A stretch of 64,000 nt of DNA, taken from NCBI GenBank assembly GCA_018907035.1, contig JACCIC010000040.1, positions 269,501 to 333,500 on the forward strand, written 5' to 3'. Of the stretch, positions 40,886-53,300 are shown in pieces; the stretch's first letter is position 1, and each line of letters opens with the position of its first letter. Both the position numbers and the translations under genes were made by a program. This DNA is from Sycobia sp. Sy_11 (taxonomy: Eukaryota; Arthropoda; Insecta; Hymenoptera; Epichrysomallidae). The notes below the pieces were generated by a model. That model made no database searches. It saw nothing but the letters and a program-made list of their open reading frames with translations, and was not told the origin of the DNA.

Positions 40886-41879
40886 TTTCAATTCAATGAC
40901 ATTAGCATTGATTCTAAAGATTCGAGAACACGTGTTTTACGAAACAACATTGCTGTCATGAAGTGCTCGAGCGGCTGTTTGGCCTACACGCGCGCGAACA
41001 AGCGCAAAAATCTGGAAACTTACATATATTTACGTTAGCTGTACTGTAAACGCGCTGTACAAAACGTAGCATTCGATAAAACTGCCCGAGGGCGAGTTGT
41101 CGGAAGAGAACTACGAATCCACCCACGTCGCGTTATGCGCTTAAACCTATTACGAGGAGTAGACAACCAGCAGTCGTCGTCGAAACCCCCCTCCCATCTC
41201 CGGCAAAGAAACAGCCAGTTATTAGCATGCAATCAACAACTCATCCACGTGCGCTAACAACATTTCCCGTTATTTTGTTCTGCGCACGTGCTTCGTCTCT
41301 GATTCCCCCTACTCTGCCCTCGCTCCCGTGGAAGCTCGAATAATTCTCACCCCCCCCCTCCTGTCTGCTTTATCTCCGGCACAGCGAAGCGGATCCTCGC
41401 ATGCGAAAACCCGTAAAAGCGGAGCGCATAGCCGAAATAACCTTCGAAACGCTCGGAAGCGACCGGCGATCGTAAACAGCAGTTCTTGTCCTCCGCCGAC
41501 GTATATACAAAACTACACACACACCCACATATATATATATATATACAGGAAGGAAAGAGCGCACGAGAGATAAAAGCGCTCTGCGCACGACCGCAGAGAG
41601 ACGAACGCGCGCGCGCATTCCAGGCTGGAATAAGCCCGCGGGCGGCGCGGCGCGCGGAGGCCGCCGCGACTGACTCCCCCACCCACGGCTCGGTCATATC
41701 TCTCGCTCCCGGCTGTGCTCGGGCGATAAATCGACGCGTGTCGCGCGCGCGGGCGCGCGGGGGAGCCGCGAACTGGCAATTTCCTAGTCACGTGTGAAAG
41801 TACCTGTGCGCACAAGGAATCCAGCGCAAGTCGCCTCAGGGCTAGTCCTCCCCTCCCCTTCTCCATCTCACTCGCTGTC

Positions 41880-41970
<91 letters not shown>

Positions 41971-42248
41971 CCCTCTCTCTTTCGCTCTCGCATATAATAT
42001 ATCACTGTACTATGCGTGACCTTTACTACTCACGGTCTTTCTATGTACGTATAGGACTATTCGATATAAATGCAGGCGCATTGTGTGCACCGCAATCTTT
42101 TGCATAATTCCCAATGCACTCCCAACACAATGACCCAGCGCCGGGCAAAATCGGTGAAGATCAAGGAGGGACGATGGGTGTGAGATAGAGAGAAAGATAG
42201 TGAGGGAGAGATAGATGGATAGATAGATAGGTAGACAGAGAGACAGAG

Positions 42249-42319
<71 letters not shown>

Positions 42320-44427
42320 CTGCTCTTTTGCGAAATGATTAGGATGAGTAGTTTACGTGTGTCCAACCGACATCGCAGATGATGCGAATGACCATACCTC
42401 ACGGTAGGTGCGATTAGCGATGATTAGTGTTTGTGTACGATTATGAGAAACTTTTACTTTAGCTAAGCTATTGTACAATAGGCGAAAAATAATTTAATGA
42501 TTTATACACCTACGCTGGCGTGTAACTAGTTTTTAGATAAAATTCCTATTATATATATATATATATATATATAATATTTAAGGATAAGTTGACTGAGAAG
42601 ATTATCATATCACATTTAAAACCCATTCATATTTTTAGTTTAATATGAAATCATTTATGAAAGTTGATATAATACACTTTAAAGCGTGAGTTTTATTGAA
42701 CTTATTTAATGAAAAGAAATAAGCCGTTTACATGTAGAGATATAGTGGCAGTGTACGTATATTCAGATAAACTAATTATAGATAGGAGATGGCATTGTAC
42801 CGATAATGTCAAAATAGTAATAATATTCATGAAGGGCCGTGATGATCATGACAGGGCCGTGGACATGACTTGCACTAGCCATTGTCACGCGTTGGACGAA
42901 AAGACAAATTGCGTGTTTCTAAAACACATATTGTTTTCTGTATGCAATCACCATTTATATGATAATGTAAGAAATCCTAAATTATATTAATTGATGCTTA
43001 TTGATGTAAAAATAACCTCTGATTAATAAACTATTATAAATATGACTTGGACCTGCCATATAGATAAATATTTGAATGTAAAATTATCCGCTGAAAAATA
43101 CATCTAATCTTATTTGTACATAAAAATCAGTCAGATACATAATGGTTGGATTCTTAATATTTTATAACGTCCAAGACAATTAATTTAATGCAGTCTTATA
43201 GATGTATCAATTTTTCAAAATGTGTGGTAGGTATTTTAAGACAATCACATTTTGTGTTTATTTGTTATATAGGTATTAAGATTGTTATTATAGGTATTAA
43301 GTTTCCATAAAAGTTCCCAATTCCATTTATTTCGTTACAATACTAAAGAATTTAAATTTACAACATTACATTTAAAAATGAAAGGCTATATACTTGTTTG
43401 AAAGACCCGCGCGTCATGTATTCCATTCGGATTATTTATTTATCCTGAAACATCGGATAAATATCTAATTATCAATGCCAGGAGAAACATCATTATATTG
43501 TAAGATAATAAAATCGTGAAATTTATGCCATCGTAGTAGGATAACTACACTTGCTGCAACTCTCTTTGGCCTATACGACATGATTGTACATTCGATTGTA
43601 GCGGCGATGGTCGTCACGATTGTTGCTAATCTATTTATGCTTTTATGATCGTAACAAATAATTGTGTGCTTGCATATAGATGTACGTCCGAATAATAATC
43701 GACTAATTTTGATGGCCTTTTATTTTCATCGCTTCTCCGTGGGAGGTCCAGCTAAGTAGCTGTCTTATTATATATATATATATTGTTCCGTAGACGGAAG
43801 TTTTAGTTCGTCGAATTCGGGTTTGGTTTGTTTATAGATATCGATTTCATATGATCACAAAGAGAGCGTGATCGTGATGATCGAGCCCGTCGAAATTAAG
43901 AGTCAGTTCAGCGCGATCGTTCGTCGAGTTCAGACCTACTTGCGATTGCACGCGTTTAAATTATTATAATAATACAATACGTTCGCGTTAATTTCATCAT
44001 TTTTCTTATTTGTTAAATTCTAACATTTACTTTATATTTAATCAATCATAATTCATTCAATACATTCATTCATACAATTCAGAATTCATAATTATACGAT
44101 TATACGACTATAAAGGACAACTGTTTGTCCACCGGGGCCCCGTGCTTACCGTCAATACGGTACAAGCGTAGCGCCGTAGCGCCTAATACGAATACGTGCA
44201 ACAGCACATTATGCGCATCAGACAAATCTCAATCAAAACACAAATATACGTTTCGTGGGGTTTTTATGCCTTCTAGGCTTTTCCCCAAGAGCCAATAAAT
44301 CAATTTAATTTGTGGCTCAAATTGTGTCTACTCATTTATTTACACCTAACCATCTAAAAACAAAACGAAATCGTGGATCCTCTCCATGTTGGAGAGTTTT
44401 CAACATAACATATATATATTTATATAT

Positions 44428-44482
<55 letters not shown>

Positions 44483-45421
44483 CTACTAATAGTCGATCGT
44501 TTCTTAGGCAATTCTTTCTGGCATATTGTAGAGTTCATAGTGCTTCTGTCATGAACTGTGGAGATTTCGATTCAACGAAATAAGGCTTTTTCGATGAGAA
44601 GAATTTCGACTGGATAGTGTAAAAATGAAAAAACTAATACTTAATTTTGTCGCGGTTAATTATCTTAAATTAGTTAATTATCTTAAATTAGTGTGTACAA
44701 AAAGATATGCGTCGGTATTAATTAAAGGAATCAAATTTCAATTTTGCCACAATTTGTCTTAAAGCATAGCTATAATTTATTTGTTTAATGGGTGCTTAAT
44801 AAAATTCTTTTTCTCCTTTAATCCTCCTTTAATCCTTAAATACTTTTAAACTCTTTTTTTAAGACTACAGAAGATCTTTTGATTATGTGAAATTATAAGG
44901 AAAATTTCATCGCGATGGCCTCTTTTCTCATTATCTTTAACGAATCCAAATTTATCCCGAAAGAAAGTGTGAATATAATTAAGTATGTTTAAACGCATAA
45001 TCCGTTTAGATCGAATAATTTTTATTGACCATATAAATAATCAATTTTACATTAACGATCAAGTTTTAATACCTAACGACAAATCACATGACGGCCACGA
45101 TATTTTTCTCGACGACGAACTTTTTTCTTGTTGGGTATCTACCACTTTGTTTTAAAAGAAAACTGCAGACGTCTCAATTATCATGCGATTTGAACTTAAG
45201 CATATCGGTATACAAGACTCTATAAAAGCCATAATTGACTTCGCCTTAAGTAATTCAAGTAAAAGCACGCTTAGGTTCTTTCTTAATGTTAAGTTTTTCT
45301 TAATTCTTCTTAGCCTTCTGAAGAATATCATATAATAATAAATGACCGTTGACTTGTTGAACGTTCTGTGAATCTCAGATTTAAATAAAAAGAGAGAAAA
45401 AGGAAGAGACAGGGACAGGGA

Positions 45422-45470
<49 letters not shown>

Positions 45471-47335
45471 CTACTGAGACTTTTGGAATTTTCAACGCTC
45501 ATAAAAACTGTGACATGATGATAAATACAAGCCTCCCTGTATTTTAATCTAAAAGTAAAAAACGAAAAAAATCTTGCAAAGGTTAAAAGAAATATAAGAA
45601 ATATAATTGCTACGGCATTTGTGCGTTTATTAAACGTGTTTTATCAATAAAACGCCAAGTCATAAAAGATGATATTGTGCATCCTCTGATTGATGGCAGT
45701 TATCAAAACGTTTTGCAACAAAAATTTCTGCAAGTATAAAAGCATAAACTTCTCGCTGTTTGATTATTTGATGCATATTTAAATTACAAGCTCCTTGCAT
45801 ATGAAAAAAGGATAGTGACGAAAAATATTCGAATTCCTCTGTATTTCAGTAAATTATTTTCCATACATTTAATTTAAAAGTTTAATATAATAAAGGTTTG
45901 CGTATTTATTAATTATTAATTATGTAATATTTATTAAAAGCTGCATTGCGCTAAATAAAATATCGGGTAATTAACGAATAAGGCCAGTTTATTTTCTTTC
46001 GATATTTCTCTAAAGTGCATTTGGTATAAACTATATCCTAGAACTTGCTTTATAGTTAGGTTCAAACAACTATAAAGTCTATAGAGTGTTAACAGCAACT
46101 TAGCATATTCAATATATTCTTTATTAAAGTGACCCAAATCAATCTATTCTATTATTTCTTTTAATATAAAAACAAGAAAATGAAGTAAGGTCAAATTCTA
46201 GAAGAATAAAAGTAACTCGAAGAATGTAGGGAAGACTCAGATTCCAATATTTATTCCTATATCTATGAGCCTATAGATTTTAAATTTGTTAACCCATTAT
46301 GGTTAACAGACGTATGGATAGAAGTTTTATTTCTTTCATTTTTCGAATCGCCATTCTTACTTGTATTTATTAGGATTCAATACTCTCGGTAATGCAATTC
46401 TAAATCATAGATAAAAAATTATACAAAAAATCATACAAAAATCCAAAAATCATACAAAAAACGGACATTTCCATAATTTACATCATTCGAGAAATGAAAA
46501 TTCTGCACTCCAGCAAACGACATTGCGCTCCAATTGTTTTACGTTATATGCTTTCAAATCTTCTCAATTTATAGATTTACAGGAGTCATTTACTAGTTGG
46601 ATGAATGATTAACGATTCGCGTTCCGCTTTCCCCAGACAGAAAGATAAGAGAAATTCGCTTTTGATGTTTTCTCAGCTTCTTCAAAAGCTTGTCCGACCC
46701 CCCTTTCTGTTTTTCTTTTTAATGTTTATATTAACTTGAACGCAGATGTGGGTCATATGCGTTTCCTCAATCAAACGTAAATGTACGAGCGATTCCTTTT
46801 CGTCGTTATTTGCTCACGTACTCAGGATTATCCACGGAATTGTATTCGAAACGCAAGGCGATCTTATATACTTTCCCAAATTCGCGCCCCAGTTGCCTCT
46901 AATACTTCCCCCGCTCGCGATCAGTTTTCGCACACGCGCTCGTGCGTGCCTTCATTTATATTGCGCACAATTATATTCAGAGACCGAGGGACAAAAAGAG
47001 CAGATAAAAAAAGAATTTTACTTCTTTTTCTTCTTTTCGATCGTACTCCTCACTTTTGGCGGATTTTCTCTTCGCATGGGGGGCTTTCGGAGTCGCTCAG
47101 ATAACTGCCGCGGATTGAAAACGTCCCTTCCATTCTGCACGTGCTTCTTTTTATAAGTCGAAAGCGGCCGTGATTTCGGAAGGTCCATTATCCCCTATCT
47201 TTTTTGACTAGAGAGATAAAAAGGTAACGTATGTTACACCTCTAACGCACTTTATTTCAGGCTAAAAGCGCACGTAAGAACGGCGGCGGCGTCGACCACC
47301 TTCGGTGTCGGCGTTCATTAGAGACATCATAATTT

Positions 47336-47380
<45 letters not shown>

Positions 47381-50300
47381 CTCTTTCCGGATTCAAATTC
47401 GATGGTAATCTCGATTGATGTAAGACTTTTGGGAGGTTCTCGGTAATTTGCGCGAATTTATTTTTTATTATACTTGGCGAACGTGTGAAGCGTATCGGAT
47501 GTTGAACGAATTCTTTGAGAAATTTCTACGAAAAAATAAACAGGTTTTTCTATTTATATATTTATAACAGTGACTTTTTTTATCATAAATTATTTAGTTT
47601 CAGATGAGATTCTTGATCAAATATTAGTAATGAGATCTATATTGGCTTTTTAAACACTAATAGTAACCAAAATTATTAATATTTTATTAATAAACTTGAA
47701 AGAGATCTAAATATTAAATAAAATACATTAAAGTGGTATTTTTGCTTTAAATATTTTATTGAATATTTCATTAAAAACTCATATTATAATTTATATTTTA
47801 CAAAAGTTTGCTTTACGAATAATAAAAACTTTTCATTTTTCGTTTTGAATTATTTGTTTTTATTGATTGATAACAATTCTTGTTTCTTTTCTTTTCCGTT
47901 CATAGTTGATCGTCCGCGAAAATAACCTAACAGCTGTATTCTCTATTCACAAGATAAATCTTCATCACCCGCTTTCCAGTATACAATAATCTCCGATCAT
48001 TTTAAAACTATCGTTTCATCGCTACGCGCTTAGTTTTTTTAGTACTTTGTGGAAAAAAGTAGAAATTCCAACGTAAAAAATTTTATATCTAAAATGCATT
48101 AAATCAAAGATGAAATATTGTATGTGTAATTTTATTTATTTTAGTTTCCCTTTCTTCACAGGACAAAAAACTTTCCTTTTCTGAAAATTGATATTTGGAG
48201 AATATAAGTTTTCAATCAATTATAATAAATTTAATAAATGTATCCATAGGCAATAAAAGAAAACCAATTACTTATAATTATTTTCTAAAATATTGTGATG
48301 GATTTTATGCACATTTATTACAATAGAGTTATAGTGAAATGCCACAAGTGAGTTTTTCAAAGATGAATTCATCATCAAAATTGAAGCATGCATGTAAAAT
48401 AATTGAATTTCGTTTAATCTGTTTCAGGATGACGAGCCACCGGAGATCACGTACTGCGTGGTGGAGCAGACGGGTACGCTCACGCTTCAAGCAATGACGC
48501 CGACTCTACCAATGCCTGCCGAGGAGGAATTAAACAAAATGTTCCTGGAGCTCGTCGACGAGCTCGACCTTACCCAAACTAATCGACAAGCGGTCCTGGC
48601 CCTGCCGGCAAACAAAAAGTGGCAGATCTACTGCTCGCGAAAGGGGAACGGCACGCTCGAAAATGGGGGCCTCAGGACTACTGATTTGAGTGGCGATCCC
48701 GAAGACTACATTAATCGCGTCAAGTCCATCATCAGCGTAAGTAATGGATGAAACCGATGATACGGAGAGAGGGGGGAAGAGAGAGAAAGGAAGAGACCTC
48801 GATTAAGTATACAGATTGGCCGGGTAGGCAGTTGAGAATTTGAAAGATTAACAAGGAAGTGATTTTAAAGATAATGGCGATAGATTAATCGAGATACAAG
48901 GGGACTGAGATTTGGATTGATGTTCTGTTCAAATTTATTGTTTTCTAACAAGATTTGAAATAAAATTTATACCACAAGCATTATTATCACTTAAATAAAC
49001 TGCTATGGTTATTAAGTATTTATTATTGAAAATCATTATCACCGTATAGGTGTTGTATACCGTATGCTATTTCAACATACAATAAGAATTACAATATATT
49101 TTGCGCAAACATTGATAGTATTTGAGATTATTATTCTTCAAGAAGTTTTGCAACTTATTATGTGTGTTAAAACAAATTCTTCTATTCATTTTATTTTGAT
49201 GGCCTGATGAATTAAACATACCATACTTTTTAGTTATTTTAAATTCTTATTGATTATAATTTAGTTTTATATACAAGTATTTGAAAAAAGACCATCTTTG
49301 TAGCTAGTAGATAACTGTGTTGTGCATTTCTTATTGAAGTAATTGGAATGTACTTAATAATTAATAATAATTATTTCGTAATATTTTTTATCTATTTAGA
49401 CAAATTCTATTCATTAAATACTTCACTGAACTTCGAGTATTCATTTGATTTGACAGTTTTATAATTCGTGAAAGTCTATAGCGCATGAGTATTGTTATTA
49501 AATTATGCATTTAAAATTAAGCTTTTATAGATTAATTCATAGAATTACACTAAATTATTTGATAATGTCTAATTTCAAAATATTACATTATGAATTAAAT
49601 TATGACTGTTATTAGATTTATAAGAATAAACATTTATTTATTGCATACGACATAAAATACGACACAATAAGTCTTTAATCTTTAAAACATTAAAAAAATG
49701 CACGTACATTAAATAATTTTAGTTTTACATTTATATGTATATTCTTTTTTATACAGACTCCAAACGCAGAAGAAGCTGAAGAAATGGCTAATCAAATGCG
49801 CCACGTGGAAGCGTTGAAAACTGCATTGCGAACACAACCCCATAGTTTTGTTATTAGGTTTATAGAATTAGATGGTTTAAATTCGCTTCTACAAGTTTTG
49901 GAAACGATGGACGTTGAAGTAGCAAATAGTAATCTTCATACAAGCGTCATTGGATGCTTAAAAGCGTTGATGAACAACTCTGTAAGTATTGCTATCGAAT
50001 TAATCGATTATTATATTATATTTGGGCTATAATCTAAATTATTAAAAATTTAATATACAGTATAATTTGATTATTATAAAAATCGTATAGAAAAATAAAA
50101 CTACGTAAAATATCAATAATTAAGATTTATCCTTATATGTTTGTAGAATGGTAGAGCTCATGTACTTGCTCATCCGACAGCCATAAACACGATATCACAG
50201 TCGCTGGCAACTGAGAACATCAAGACCAAAATCGCAGTATTGGAAATCCTCGGTGCAGTTTGTCTTGTCCCGGGGGGACATCGCAAAGTCCTCGAGGCGA

Positions 50301-53300
50301 TGCTACACTTCCAGCAGTATTACTCCGAGCGTACGCGCTTCCAATCGATCATCAATGATCTCGATAAGAATTTTGGCATTTACAAAGATAATCTTTCCTT
50401 GAAAACTGCAATAATGTCGTTTATCAATGCTGTATTGAACTACGGCCCAGGCCAAGTGACTCTGGAATTCAGACTTCATTTGAGGTACGAACTGCTAATG
50501 TTGGGCATCCAACCCATCATTGAAAAGCTACGAAAATACGAAAACGAGACGCTCGACCGACATCTTGACTTTTTTGAAATGGTGAGGAATGAGGATGAAA
50601 AGGAGTTAGCAAGGAAATTTGAGAAGGAGCACGTAGACACAAAGAGCGCCACTGCTATGTTCGATCTTCTCAGGCGGAAACTCAGTCACACGGCTGCTTA
50701 TCCACATTTACTTAGCATGCTCGAGCACTGCTTATTATTGCCGCGTGAGTATACTTTTCATATTCTTATTTAAGAATATTAATCGTTAAATAATTTAAAA
50801 AGCTATTTCAAATAATCATAGCGGTAGTGATTCTAAATCATATTTTATATTTTTTCAGTCGATTATGGCTCATATCCTCAGCATTGGTTACTGTTCGATC
50901 GAATCTTACAACAAATTGTCTTACAGTCGGAAGGAAATGAAATTAATACTACGAGGAATCCTGACGTTGCTCCGATTGACATCAATGTGAAAGAAATCGT
51001 ACACTTATTAGCTAAGGAAGAAGAGCTCGTAGCAGCGCGAAAAAAGGCTGATGAACTAGAAAAAGAAAATTCAGATATGTCTAGTAGGCTCGCTAAGAAA
51101 GAACAAGAGTTGGATTTGCGAACACAAGAAAAGGTAGTGTTTTACGTCAATTTCAATCAAAATTATGTGATTGTTTATAACAGTTGAAAACTGAATTCTA
51201 CGTATCTTAGTATTATTGTCATGATCTGTATACTTTTAACCAACAGGAAGACATGGAAGCCAGTTTAGCTCGCATCAAGGAGCGATTGGAAAAAGAAACG
51301 TCCTTGCACATAGAAACGAAACAGAGAATTTCAGAGTTGCAGGATAACCTAGAATCGCTGTCACGGCAAGTAAATAACGAAAAGTCCGAACGAAAGCGCC
51401 TAGAACAGTTGGTAGCATCGGGTAGTTTACCAGATGATGCCAAGGCCACAATTAAAATTGTCGATGATGAGGTGATGGAAAAAATCGAGGCTAAACCGAC
51501 GCCGCCGCCACCACCACCACCACCTCTAGCACCACCACCTCCACCATGTCTTATGCCTGCTGCGCCACCTCCAATGAAAGTAGGAAGCATTTGTTTATAA
51601 TATACGTAAAGTAAATCTTAACGTTCTAATATAGTTAATAAATAATATAACAATAAATACATTAAAGCTTTCGCTTTTATTAGAAAGCTTCCAAAATCAA
51701 ACTTATTAAGAATTTCAACAAACAAAAAAAATTGTATTTTTTGAAATATTAATTCAGTAATACGTGTATTTGTCTAGGTCGAAATCGTGAAAAATGTTCC
51801 TCAACCAAGCAATCCTCTCAAATCCTTCAACTGGTCGAAAATTCCCGAACAAAAGTTGCAAGGCACAATTTGGTCGGAACTGGACGACTCAAAGCTTTAT
51901 AACATAATGGATCTGGAATCTATCGATAAAATATTTTGCGCCTATCAGAAAAACGGAGTGTCTACCGAGGGCTCGATTGAGGACCTCCGTAATCTAGGAA
52001 AGAATAAGAAATCCATGTCGGTGATAGATGCGAGGCGAGCTCAGAATTGCACAATTTTGCTTTCGAAATTGAAGATGAGCGATAATGAAATCACCAGGAC
52101 AATTCTGTCGATGGATCAACAGAATATTTTGCACATAGATATGGTCGAGCAGCTACTGAAATATATTCCCTCGTCTGAGGAAGCGGCTTCACTGGACATG
52201 CACCAGAAGGATCTTCAGAGCAGAGCTGATTGTTTTCTGCATCAAATATCAAAGTAAATATTTTCTTAAAAAAATAAAATAGAATTATATTAACTAAAAG
52301 TTTCTTAATTTAAACTGTTTCCACTCAAATTATATAAATGCTTGCTAAAATACGATATGTTCTTAATGATTGGATAATATTCTATCCAATTTTTTTGCAC
52401 AATGTTCTTAAGATAGAGGTTCCAATGTTCAGCAAAAATTTGTCCTGTTTAAGAGGAAAAAGGTTAAAAAACTACGAATAATTTAATTGACCATAAGGTT
52501 AAAAATATAAATTATATTTGCTTATATGTTTAACTATAGTTTGGGAAGATTTGCCTTTTAATATTACCTTAATGTCTTTGCAGTCTGAGATATTTAACCT
52601 CACAAATTATCTTTATATAAGGTCTTGCAATTCAATTAATTCCTACCAAGCCCAGAAAATTTTCGACATATAATTAATTATTCAATTAATATACTGTACA
52701 TCCAACTCATTCGTTCATTCTGCAACAGAGTACCACACTACGAGCAACGACTGCGTTCTCTACACTACAAAAAGAAGTTCTCTGCGAGCATATCGGAGCT
52801 GACACCCCGAATGCGTGCGGTGCTCGAGGCCTCGCGCCAGGTCGCACGCTCCCGTCGGCTCCGCAAGCTGCTCGAACTCGTACTCGCTCTGGGAAACTAC
52901 GTAAACAGGGGCAACGCGCGGGGTAACGCATGCGGCTTCCGGTTGGCTTCCCTAAATCGGTTGGTCGATACCAAGTCTTCGTGTGCCAAGGGAACCACGC
53001 TACTACACTACCTCGTGCAGGTCCTCGAGTCCAGATTCAGAGAGGTGCTCGATATTGAGGAGGACATGCCGCACGTTAGGACGGCCGCGAGGGTCAGCAT
53101 GGCCGACCTCCAGAGGGAGGTGGCCAACTTGAAGAATGGTTTGCAGGACGTCCAGCGGGAAATCGGTATGTCGACTTTAAATCTCGATGTTATAAAAATA
53201 ACGTACATGTTAATCATTAATAAAGTAGTGTTTCTGTAAAACCAAGTCGTATAATAAATATTAGGAGGCCAACTTAGTTTCCGACCTTTTTTAACAAAAA

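Larger units (their letters stand above)
29000..48427 (+). other. DAAM: 19.4 kb intron of DAAM
   Basis: Bounded by GTAAGA at 29000 and GTTTCAG ending at 48427. It contains no exon that I can join in frame to DAAM. Its contents are five CpG-rich islets, at least eleven long microsatellites, a palindromic element (32360-32625), a candidate solo LTR (43784-44410) and otherwise AT-rich DNA (29000-30470, 34110-37970 and 38660-40780 show nothing). Its size and the islets suggest that it holds enhancers or alternative promoters. Confidence 0.85.

Noticed and set aside
41347..41866. Several frames of 80-117 codons in the GC-rich islet
   Set aside because: Mutually overlapping on both strands with no domain; due to low stop frequency in GC-rich sequence.
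47269..47286. Possible 13-nt micro-exon between TTTATTTCAG and GTAAGA
   Set aside because: Thirteen nucleotides would break the DAAM frame between exons 2 and 3, which join perfectly without it.
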